Below, in pieces: positions 58,173 to 64,000 of a DNA stretch of 64,000 nt (position 1 is the stretch's first letter; the number at the start of each line of letters is the position of its first letter). The notes below the pieces were generated by a model. The model worked only from the letters and a program-made list of their open reading frames with translations, was not told the origin of the DNA and did no database searches. The stretch covers positions 1-64,000 of the forward strand of contig NZ_VNHS01000013.1 of the NCBI RefSeq assembly GCF_008124765.1. Direction: 5' to 3'. Both the position numbers and the translations under genes were made by a program. This stretch comes from Paenibacillus methanolicus. GTDB taxonomy: Bacteria; Bacillota; Bacilli; Paenibacillales; Paenibacillaceae.

Positions 58173-59135
58173 ATGATTTCGAAAACCAGCCATGCCAAGA
58201 TCGTCGACTGTACGATCCGCGACGGCGGACTCGTCAACAACTGGGATTTCAGCGTCGAGTTCGTCCAGCATTTATACAACTGCCTGAACGAGGCAGGCGT
58301 CGACTATATGGAGATCGGATACAAAAACTCGCCGAAGCTGCTGAAAGGCGCGGACAGCGCCGGCCCATGGCGCTTCCTGGACGATGATTTCCTCCGCACC
58401 GTCATTCCGCAGAAACTGAACACCAAGCTATCCGCGCTCGTCGATATCGGCCGCGTGGACGAGAACGATATTTTGCCGCGCGAGCAAAGCATGCTCGACC
58501 TGATCCGCGTTGCCTGCTACATCCAGGACGTGGACAAGGCGCTCGAGCTCGTGCAGCTGTTCCACGACCGCGGCTACGAGACGACGATCAACATCATGGC
58601 GCTCTCCAACGTCATGGAGCACCAACTGCTCGAGGCGTTCGAGCAAATCAACAACAGCGTCGTCGACGTCGTTTACATCGTTGATTCGTACGGCTCGCTG
58701 AGCCCGAACGATTTCAACCACCTGGTGGACAAGTTCCGCAAACACCTGCCGAACAAACGTCTAGGCGTGCACACGCATAACAATATGCAGCTTGCGTTCG
58801 CTAACACGCTGATCTCCGTGGAGAAAGGCGTCGAACTGCTCGACGCTTCCGTGTACGGCATGGGCCGCGCGGCAGGCAACTGCCCGACGGAGCTGCTTGT
58901 CGCGAACCTGAAGAACACGAAGTACAAGCTTCGTCCAGTGTTGGATATGATCGAGAAGTATATGATTCCGCTTCGCGAGAAAGAAGAGTGGGGCTATATC
59001 ATTCCGTACATGATCACGGGCATGCTCGACGAGCATCCGCGTTCGGCGATGGCGCTTCGCGACTCCGCGAACAAGGACAAGAGCGTGGATTTCTACGACA
59101 AGCTGACGACGCCGGAAGTGTCGCACGGCAAATAA
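58173..59135 (+). CDS. HMGL-like aldolase domain protein (DRE-TIM family)
   Basis: A 320-residue TIM-barrel enzyme. IVDCTIRDGGLVNNWDF carries the Asp-x-x-x-Arg-Asp (DRE-type) metal motif with Asp12, Arg16 and Asp17, and GVHTHNNMQLAFAN provides the HxH metal ligands, as in HMG-CoA lyase, isopropylmalate synthase and 4-hydroxy-2-oxovalerate aldolase. The reaction here is not known; family members in the annotation class 'aldolase catalytic domain-containing' are often near polysaccharide or keto-acid genes. AGAAGGAG precedes ATG. Single-gene unit. Confidence 0.88.
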   Translation: MISKTSHAKIVDCTIRDGGLVNNWDFSVEFVQHLYNCLNEAGVDYMEIGYKNSPKLLKGADSAGPWRFLDDDFLRTVIPQKLNTKLSALVDIGRVDENDILPREQSMLDLIRVACYIQDVDKALELVQLFHDRGYETTINIMALSNVMEHQLLEAFEQINNSVVDVVYIVDSYGSLSPNDFNHLVDKFRKHLPNKRLGVHTHNNMQLAFANTLISVEKGVELLDASVYGMGRAAGNCPTELLVANLKNTKYKLRPVLDMIEKYMIPLREKEEWGYIIPYMITGMLDEHPRSAMALRDSANKDKSVDFYDKLTTPEVSHGK

Positions 59136-59146
59136 GGAATCACGAA

Positions 59147-59209
59147 GGCCGACCGGATGTCTGCCGCGGCGCTTGCGGGCGCGAGCGGCGGTCCGGTCGG
59201 CCTTTTTTT
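59147..59209 (+). terminator. terminator after aldolase-domain gene
   Basis: GGCCGACCGGA...TCCGGTCGGCC stem with an inner GC-rich hairpin and a seven-T run. Confidence 0.9.
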
Positions 59210-59230
59210 CGGGAAAGGCGGTGATTGGCG

Positions 59231-59959
59231 ATGAGTTTTCAGAAAATAACGCCGCGCAAAATCTACGAGGAAATCGCGGAACAGCTGAAGGCGCATATTT
59301 TGGACGGCGGCTGGAAGAGCGGCGATCGGCTGCCTTCGACCAAGGAGCTATCCGAGCAGTTCCAGGTCGGGCGCTCCACGATGCGGGAGGCGCTCAGCGC
59401 GCTCAAGGCGATGGGGCTGATCGAGATCCGGCACGGCGACGGCTGCTTCGTCCGCTCGGTGGAAGCGGGCGATGTCCGGATGCCGGAATTCGATACCCGC
59501 TTGCTGAGCCGCGACGCGATCTTCGAGCTGTTGGAAGCGCGGATCGCGCTGGAAGTGTCGAACGCGTCGCTCGCCGCGAGGCGGCGGACGGAGGCGGATC
59601 TGTCTGCCTTCCGGGAGCTGTTGAAGAGCATGCGAGAGCGTCTGGGCGACGAGTCGTTCGGCGAGACGAGCGATCTGGCGTTCCATCGACTGCTTGCCGA
59701 AGCGGCGCACAACACGATTCTCGTCCGGCTGCTCGAGACGATCGCCTCGCAGTTGGAGGCGGCGATCAAGGAAGCCAGGCGGATACAGCTCTACGGGAAC
59801 GAGCAGGTGGCCCAGCGTCTGCTGGAAGAGCATGAAGCGATATTTTCGGCGATCGAGCGGCAGGACGCGGCAGAGGCGGAAGCGCGCATGCGAGCGCATC
59901 TCGCGCACGTGGAGGGCGCGCTGCGCAGCCATTTTGCGGTTGGCGATCGGGTTGAATAA
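59231..59959 (+). CDS. FadR-type GntR transcriptional regulator
   Basis: A 242-residue regulator: GntR winged helix at residues ~10-78 (IYEEIAEQLKAHILDGGWKSGDRLPSTKELSEQF and so on) and an FCD all-helical ligand domain (residues ~90-230; DLAFHRLLAEAAHNTILVRLLETI), whose His residues usually bind a metal and a carboxylate ligand. ATG 59231 is preceded by GGCGGTGA. It is followed after 45 bp by the AAA ATPase gene. The target is not clear; divergent genes are absent. Confidence 0.9.
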   Translation: MSFQKITPRKIYEEIAEQLKAHILDGGWKSGDRLPSTKELSEQFQVGRSTMREALSALKAMGLIEIRHGDGCFVRSVEAGDVRMPEFDTRLLSRDAIFELLEARIALEVSNASLAARRRTEADLSAFRELLKSMRERLGDESFGETSDLAFHRLLAEAAHNTILVRLLETIASQLEAAIKEARRIQLYGNEQVAQRLLEEHEAIFSAIERQDAAEAEARMRAHLAHVEGALRSHFAVGDRVE

Positions 59960-60004
59960 CAAGAATGCCGCGCACGACGGCGAGAGAGGAGCAGGAGAGA
60001 AACG

Positions 60005-60739
60005 ATGCCTTTCCTGAAACGGATGACGCTGCGATGGGACGATCTGTCGCCTGAAGACCGCGGCCGGTTCCCGTACAATATTCCCGCTTTGCGGCAGTTG
60101 GAAGAGCTGGAGTTCCGCGAGAACGTCACGTTCTTCACCGGCGACAACGGTTCGGGCAAATCGACGCTGCTTGAGGCGATCGGCGACCTGTGCGGGTTCA
60201 ATATCGTCGGCGGCAAAGATACGGTCGTGCGCAATCAAATGGACGACGTGTCGCTTACATCGATCATGCGGCTGCAGTGGCTGCCGAAGGTGAACCACGG
60301 GTTATATTTTCGGGCGGAGACGTTCGATACGTTCGCGAGCTACATCGACGAGCTGGCCAGGGACGTCGGCAGCTTGGCCTACGCGCCATATGGCGGGAAA
60401 TCGCTTCACCAACGTTCCCACGGCCAGGCTTTTCTGACGTTCTTCGAGAATCGGCTGTTGAAGAAAGGCCTATACCTGCTCGATGAGCCCGAGTCGGCGC
60501 TCTCGCCGCAAAATCAGCTGGCGTTCCTGCGTATCATTCACGACATGGAGCAAACGAGCCAAGCGCAGTTCATCATCGCGACGCATTCGCCAATCCTGAT
60601 GGCTTACCCGGGCGCGGCTATCTACCACTTCCAAGAAGGACGAATCGAGGAGGTCGCGTACGAGGAGACGGAGCAATACACGCTGACACGGGACTTCTTG
60701 AATCACCGGGAGCGATACTTTCGCATGCTGTTCGAGTAG
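60005..60739 (+). CDS. AAA-family ATPase (SMC/ABC-type, predicted)
   Basis: A 244-residue soluble ATPase with Walker A GDNGSGKST (46-54), Walker B GLYLLDEPESALSP and the switch-like ATHSPILM, as in the ABC-type SMC/RecF-like 'AAA ATPase 21' proteins. The ABC signature appears degenerate (SHGQAF). Function unknown; such proteins appear in both housekeeping and defence settings. It follows the GntR gene by 45 bp with AGGAG nearby. No partner nuclease is visible. Confidence 0.8.
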   Translation: MPFLKRMTLRWDDLSPEDRGRFPYNIPALRQLEELEFRENVTFFTGDNGSGKSTLLEAIGDLCGFNIVGGKDTVVRNQMDDVSLTSIMRLQWLPKVNHGLYFRAETFDTFASYIDELARDVGSLAYAPYGGKSLHQRSHGQAFLTFFENRLLKKGLYLLDEPESALSPQNQLAFLRIIHDMEQTSQAQFIIATHSPILMAYPGAAIYHFQEGRIEEVAYEETEQYTLTRDFLNHRERYFRMLFE

Positions 60740-60849
60740 TCGGCGCGGCGCACTTGATCCGTTATCGGAAGCTAGCGGAGGCGGAGATATACGTTTGAAG
60801 CTCACCGTCAGCAGCAATTCATAATTTGGCATGGAGATATCTCAACATC

Positions 60850-60878
60850 TTGCCAGGTAACGACTGATTTGGTATGTT
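60850..60878 (+). promoter_or_regulatory. promoter upstream of AAC(3) leader
   Basis: TTGCCA (60850-60855), 17-bp spacer, TATGTT (60873-60878). Confidence 0.6.
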
Positions 60879-60934
60879 ATAGAAAGTAATTTCCAATTCA
60901 AGGGCTATGCTATCCCCGGCTTCGCGCCGGAGAC

Positions 60935-60966
60935 AACCCCGCTGCGCGCAGCGGGGTTATTTTTTA
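60935..60966 (+). terminator. terminator between promoter and AAC(3) gene
   Basis: Perfect 12-bp inverted repeat AACCCCGCTGCG/CGCAGCGGGGTT followed by ATTTTTT. It lies between the promoter at 60850 and the AAC(3) start at 60986; an additional CCGGC/GCCGG hairpin precedes it. Confidence 0.85.
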
Positions 60967-60985
60967 TGTTCAGGAGGCGGTTGGG

Positions 60986-61792
60986 ATGAAAGGGACAACA
61001 GGCGAGCAAAGAATGATTTTGACGCGGGAGGATCTCGTCCAAGGGCTGCGCGGATGTGGACTGCAGGCAGGCTCGACCGTTATCGCGCATTCGTCGATGC
61101 GCAAGTTGGGGTTTATCGTGGGAGGCGCGGAGACGCTCGTTCGTGCGTTATTGGACGTCGTCGGCGAAGAAGGGACGATCGTGCTGCCGTCGCAAACATG
61201 GAAAAACCTCGACCCGGAGACGGGCGTTCATGGGGAGGAGCCGGAAGCGTGGTGGCCGATCATCCGCGAGCATTGGCCGGCCTACGACAAGGCGGTCACG
61301 CCTTCAATCGGCATGGGGGCGGCGGCGGAGACGCTGCGCGCGTGGCCGGGCGCCGAGCGTTCCGATCATCCCGCGCGTTCATTCGCGGCGGTGGGCAAGC
61401 ATGCCGCGGAAGTGACCCGGGATCACGACCTGCGCAATATTTTCGGCGATGGCTCGCCGCTTGCCAAGCTGTATGAGCTGGACGGCGACATTCTGCTGAT
61501 CGGCGTCGGTCACGACAAGAATACGTCCCTGCATCTAGCCGAATACAGGGCGAATTATCCCGGCAAGCGACTGGCCACCGAGAACAGCGCCATCATGGTC
61601 GATGGCAAGCGCAGTTGGGTCGCCTATGAGACGCTGGCGGTAGATGACGCGGATTTCGTCCGGCTCGGCGAGTTGTACGAACGGGAACACGGCATCGTCC
61701 CGCAGCGAATCGGAGGCGCCGAGGTGCGGCTGCTTAAGCAGCGTCCGCTCATCGACTGGGCGGTTAACTGGATGAACGCGAACCGTAGCTAG
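60986..61792 (+). CDS. AAC(3)-family aminoglycoside N-acetyltransferase
   Basis: A 268-residue enzyme of the AAC(3) family, which acetylates position 3 of the deoxystreptamine ring (gentamicin group) or, in relatives such as FrbF, other amines. Seen: TVIAHSSMRKLGFIVGGAETL, HPARSFAAVGKHA, GSPLAKLYELDGDILLIGVGHDKNTSLHLAEY. The start is ATG 60986 with AGGAGGCGG upstream; ATG 61013 is an alternative. No regulator gene adjoins it; regulation may lie in the promoter-terminator leader. Whether it confers resistance needs testing. Confidence 0.88.
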   Translation: MKGTTGEQRMILTREDLVQGLRGCGLQAGSTVIAHSSMRKLGFIVGGAETLVRALLDVVGEEGTIVLPSQTWKNLDPETGVHGEEPEAWWPIIREHWPAYDKAVTPSIGMGAAAETLRAWPGAERSDHPARSFAAVGKHAAEVTRDHDLRNIFGDGSPLAKLYELDGDILLIGVGHDKNTSLHLAEYRANYPGKRLATENSAIMVDGKRSWVAYETLAVDDADFVRLGELYEREHGIVPQRIGGAEVRLLKQRPLIDWAVNWMNANRS

Positions 61793-62037
61793 CGCGAACG
61801 CAAGCTTCGGCAATCCAACACTATCGGGCTCGCCGCAACGGTTCCGTGTGCCGAAAGGCCTATACTTACCCGTCCTAGCGCGGCCTGAATCGGCCAAATC
61901 GGCGTAAACCGGCGGCGGAAAGTTTATTTTTTTGAGGGGATCTTGTCCGTTTCAAACGGTTTTGGAGCCGTGTATATCCTAAGTGTCAAGCACGTTATCC
62001 AAACAAAGACGAACCTCAAAAAAGGGAGAGATGATGT

Positions 62038-62556
62038 ATGAAGGGTTTTCGCGCAAAGGTCGGCATGATGCTGGTGGCATCGGCACTGGCGGTACCAACA
62101 ATGGCATCGGCGGCGGAAGATGCGGTCACCGCGACGGATACGATCGTATCCACGGAGACGACTGTTCCGGCGGTCCAAAACATGGGCATTAAATTCCGGC
62201 TCGACAGCAACCAATTCGAAGTGAACGGCACGATGATGACGATGGACACGGCGCCGGATATTGTGAACCAAACGTCCTACGTCTCGCTGAAGCATTTCGC
62301 CGAAGCGATCGACGCCGAACTGACTTGGGATGCTGCGGGCGAGAACGCGACCTTGAAGACCGGCGACTTTACCGCGACCTTCAAAATCGGAGACTCCCTT
62401 ATTTGGCTCAACGGCGCAGAGGTTGAACTTGGCGCATACATAGGCGAGAAAGACGGACGCACGATCGTACCGATCCGCGCGCTCGGACAGCTGTTCGGCT
62501 GGAACGTCAATTTCTACGGCGACGGCAACATCTATTTGAGCAAAACGATTGTGTAA
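62038..62556 (+). CDS. secreted stalk domain protein (copper amine oxidase N-terminal-like)
   Basis: A 172-residue exported protein: signal peptide residues 1-~25 (MLVASALAVPTMASAA), a Thr-rich linker (TATDTIVSTETT), and a stalk domain from ~50 (KFRLDSNQFEVNGT; YVSLKHFAEAIDAELTWDAAG; TIVPIRALGQLFGWNVNFYG). Domain architecture matches single stalk-domain proteins abundant in Paenibacillaceae, whose role is unknown but probably cell-wall related. GGGAG lies before ATG. The 59-bp repeat array starts four bases after its stop codon. Confidence 0.85.
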   Translation: MKGFRAKVGMMLVASALAVPTMASAAEDAVTATDTIVSTETTVPAVQNMGIKFRLDSNQFEVNGTMMTMDTAPDIVNQTSYVSLKHFAEAIDAELTWDAAGENATLKTGDFTATFKIGDSLIWLNGAEVELGAYIGEKDGRTIVPIRALGQLFGWNVNFYGDGNIYLSKTIV

Positions 62557-62560
62557 TCAA

Positions 62561-63083
62561 AGCTGATTGGTTTGCGTTCACAATCCACGGATTGGGAATG
62601 CAGCATTCAGCTAGAAAGAAGCTGATTGGTTTGCGTTCACAATCCACGGATTGGGAATGCAGCATTCAGCTAGAAAGAAGCTGATTGGTTTGCGTTCACA
62701 ACCCACGGATTGGGAATGCAGCATTCAGCTAGAGAGAAGCTGATTGGTTTGCGTTCACAATCCACGGATTGGGAATGCAGCATTCAGCTAGAAAGAAGCT
62801 GATTGGTTTGCGTTCACAATCCACGGATTGGGAATGCAGCATTCAGCTAGAGAGAAGCTGATTGGTTTGCGTTCACAATCCACGGATTGGGAATGCAGCA
62901 TTCAGCTAGAGAGAAGCTGATTGGTTTGCGTTCACAATCCACGGATTGGGAATGCAGCATTCAGCTAGAGAGAAGCTGATTGGTTTGCGTTCACAATCCA
63001 CGGATTGGGAATGCAGCATTCAGCTAGAGAGAAGCTGATTGGTTTGCGTTCACAATCCACGGATTGGGAATGCAGCATTCAGC
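62561..63083 (+). repeat. tandem array of 59-bp hairpin units (8 full plus 1 partial)
   Basis: Units begin at 62561, 62620, 62679, 62738, 62797, 62856, 62915, 62974 and 63033. Each has a 52-nt imperfect hairpin: AGCTGA...TCAGCT at the ends, an inner TGCGTT/AATGCA stem with one G-T pair, and CAATC/GATTG around CACG at the tip, then a seven-base spacer AGAAAGA or AGAGAGA. Units differ by only a few bases (for example ACCCACGG for ATCCACGG in unit 3). No repeat-containing coding sequence is apparent. A solitary relative lies at 36838. Confidence 0.93.
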
Positions 63084-63117
63084 GGCGATGTGACTCTTAT
63101 CCATTCCAATATGTCGA

Positions 63118-63166
63118 GAAAGGGATGCCCGATCGTCAAAGCCATTTGACGCGGGCATCCCTTTTT
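63118..63166. terminator. bidirectional terminator
   Basis: AAAGGGATGCCCG...CGGGCATCCCTTTTT (inner part TCAAAGCCATTTGA), between the repeat array and the convergent 100-residue gene. Confidence 0.88.
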
Positions 63167-63231
63167 GGGCTGTTATGCGGTTCCAATCGGCTCTCGGAAT
63201 AGATTCATCCTCGAATGGCGAGAACGTTCGT

Positions 63232-63534
63232 TTAGAAGCCGGGCAGCTCGCCGTCCCCTCGAATATTGGCCGCATAATGAGCCGTGTTCGGATGAAGAAA
63301 TCCCGTGCCCGCAAGCGTGCGCCCGCCGGCCGTCACGCCGGTCAACTCGACGCGCAGGTCCGCGCTTTCCTCGAAAGCTTGCAGCAAGGCCGTCTGGGGC
63401 ATGCCGTCGATCTCGATGTACCATAGCCGGTAACCGGTATCGGTAACGACGTACAGCTGGGCTTTCGTGAACAACAGTTTCGTCGTCTCCTCGCCCTGCG
63501 TAATGATCAGTTCGGCCAATTGATAAGTTTCCAT
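63232..63534 (-). CDS. small hypothetical protein
   Basis: A 100-residue protein without signal or membrane segments: METYQLAELIITQGEETTKL, KAQLYVVTDTGYRLWYIEID, then a Gly/Ala-rich C-terminus. An AAGGGGACAG site lies before ATG 63534. The beta-rich pattern is real-looking, but I know of no family. It is convergent with the repeat-bearing transcript. Confidence 0.6.
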   Translation of the reverse strand: METYQLAELIITQGEETTKLLFTKAQLYVVTDTGYRLWYIEIDGMPQTALLQAFEESADLRVELTGVTAGGRTLAGTGFLHPNTAHYAANIRGDGELPGF

Positions 63535-63709
63535 AACGCGTCTGTCCCCTTACGTCAAAGTCTTCTTCCGATTGTACTTCCCGGGCATTCGGGATGCAAC
63601 CTTTATCCGTCTGGATGCGTTTGGAAGATGTGGGGGCGCATATCCAGAATGAAATAGCAGATCAATGCGCGTCCCGCGGCGTGTTCAATCCATACAAGGG
63701 GGCATGGAG

Positions 63710-64000
63710 ATGAAGAAGACACGAACGGGAATGAAGGAAGAAGCAGGCAACCGCAAGCTTACCAAAGGCATGCGACCGCTTGCGCTGCTCTTGGCGGCGG
63801 CGCTGCTCGCGAGCGGCTGCTCGTCCAACGACAGCGGCAACGATGCGGCGACGGGCAATTCGGCGGTCAGCGATGCCGAGACGGATAGCAGCAAGGCGGC
63901 TGACAAGGGCAGCGATTCGTCCGCGCCTTCGGATGGCGGCGACAAGGCCATCAGCGAGCCGTCGTCGGAGTCGTCGAAGGCGGAAGACAGGGCATCTCCG
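63710..64000 (+). CDS. lipoprotein, 5' part (runs off the window)
   Basis: The first 97 codons of a reading frame open to the end of the window. It starts MKKTRTGMKEEAG (an in-frame ATG also at 63704) with AAGGGGG at about 63696-63702, and contains a signal peptide with the lipobox LLASGC, then a Ser/Asp/Ala-rich linker (SSNDSGNDAATGNSAVSDAE and similar). The functional domain lies outside the window. Confidence 0.75.
   Translation, partial: MKKTRTGMKEEAGNRKLTKGMRPLALLLAAALLASGCSSNDSGNDAATGNSAVSDAETDSSKAADKGSDSSAPSDGGDKAISEPSSESSKAEDRASP

Noticed and set aside
60907..60985. Leader peptide ahead of AAC(3) (ATG 60907, Arg-rich)
   Set aside because: AAGGG is only two bases from the ATG, and the frame stays open through the terminator and far into the AAC(3) gene, so it looks like a chance frame.
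61793..62037. Riboswitch or other regulatory RNA upstream of the stalk-domain gene
   Set aside because: The gap has a GGCC...GGCC hairpin and a T-rich tract near 61922-61934, but no motif of a known class and no clear promoter.
62561..63083. CRISPR array
   Set aside because: The whole 59-bp unit repeats with no unique spacers; only the seven-base linker varies (AGAAAGA/AGAGAGA). No cas gene is present.
62561..63083. Integron attC (59-base element) array
   Set aside because: The period of 59 bp is a coincidence: there are no cassettes, no integrase and no GTTRRRY core sites at unit borders.

Overview
The window looks like a chromosomal segment of a GC-rich Gram-positive spore-former of the Paenibacillaceae (Paenibacillus/Cohnella type). 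The evidence is AGGAGG-type ribosome-binding sites on almost every gene, a glycine T-box in front of a single-chain glycyl-tRNA synthetase, a ZTP (pfl) riboswitch in front of folD, a Bce-type peptide-antibiotic resistance module, several 'stalk' (copper amine oxidase N-terminal-like) domain proteins, a sporulation-type histidine kinase and intrinsic terminators with long U-runs. The genus is an inference; no 16S sequence is present.

Layout. 1-1059: the 3' end of a 23S rRNA followed directly by ten tRNA genes, with no 5S between them. 1170-2354: an MFS transporter. 2419-3043: a second, promoter-driven cluster of six tRNAs, three of which duplicate tRNAs of the first cluster. 3218-5083: an AraC regulator divergent from a lactone-type amidohydrolase. 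5246-7998: a two-gene operon encoding a membrane-associated protein of unknown function and a fusion of a KAS III-type ketosynthase with a haem-oxygenase-like probable diiron domain; this is the best candidate here for an undescribed lipid or hydrocarbon pathway. 8220-14339: a transglutaminase-like protein, a metallophosphoesterase, fumC, a thioesterase, a nitroreductase and a secreted/membrane protein. 14401-19810: an SgrR-type regulator, a polytopic membrane protein with two compensating frameshifts, an MFS exporter and a small membrane protein. 20088-24205: a GH43 glycosidase, an MBL-fold hydrolase, and an HxlR regulator divergent from an MFS efflux pump. 24340-28810: Bce-type ABC transporter genes convergent with their two-component system. 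29008-31875: a regulator plus ABC-2 exporter operon whose regulator seems to start at ATT. 31945-34867: two tandem secreted RCC1-like/stalk-domain paralogues. 35502-40323: ZTP riboswitch and folD, a small ORF, then an exonuclease, macro-domain, histidine-phosphatase and GNAT run. 40423-45899: polysaccharide deacetylase, a TIMP/NTR-like lipoprotein-like protein, T-box and glyQS, and hflX behind a leader-peptide attenuator. 45925-49111: an ANT(6)-type aminoglycoside adenylyltransferase, a KinB-like kinase and glutamate racemase. 49250-57338: a sulfonate/organosulfur assimilation locus in two divergent operons (TauD-type dioxygenase and hydrolase; ABC importer, flavin monooxygenase, MFS). 57473-64000: GNAT, HMGL-type aldolase, FadR/GntR regulator, AAA ATPase, AAC(3)-type acetyltransferase, a stalk-domain protein, a 59-bp tandem hairpin repeat array, a small protein and the start of a lipoprotein gene.

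How it works together. Three parts of the window concern antibiotic defence: BceAB with its sensor-regulator pair, HflX (ribosome splitting) back to back with ANT(6), and AAC(3). The hflX leader encodes a 12-residue peptide with an Arg-Val-Arg (+X+) motif upstream of an intrinsic terminator, the arrangement expected for macrolide-responsive attenuation. The sulfonate locus has promoter-terminator leaders on both arms. Most of the remaining genes are ordinary chromosomal genes. Coordinates of promoters, operators and RNA structures were read by eye and not folded by software.
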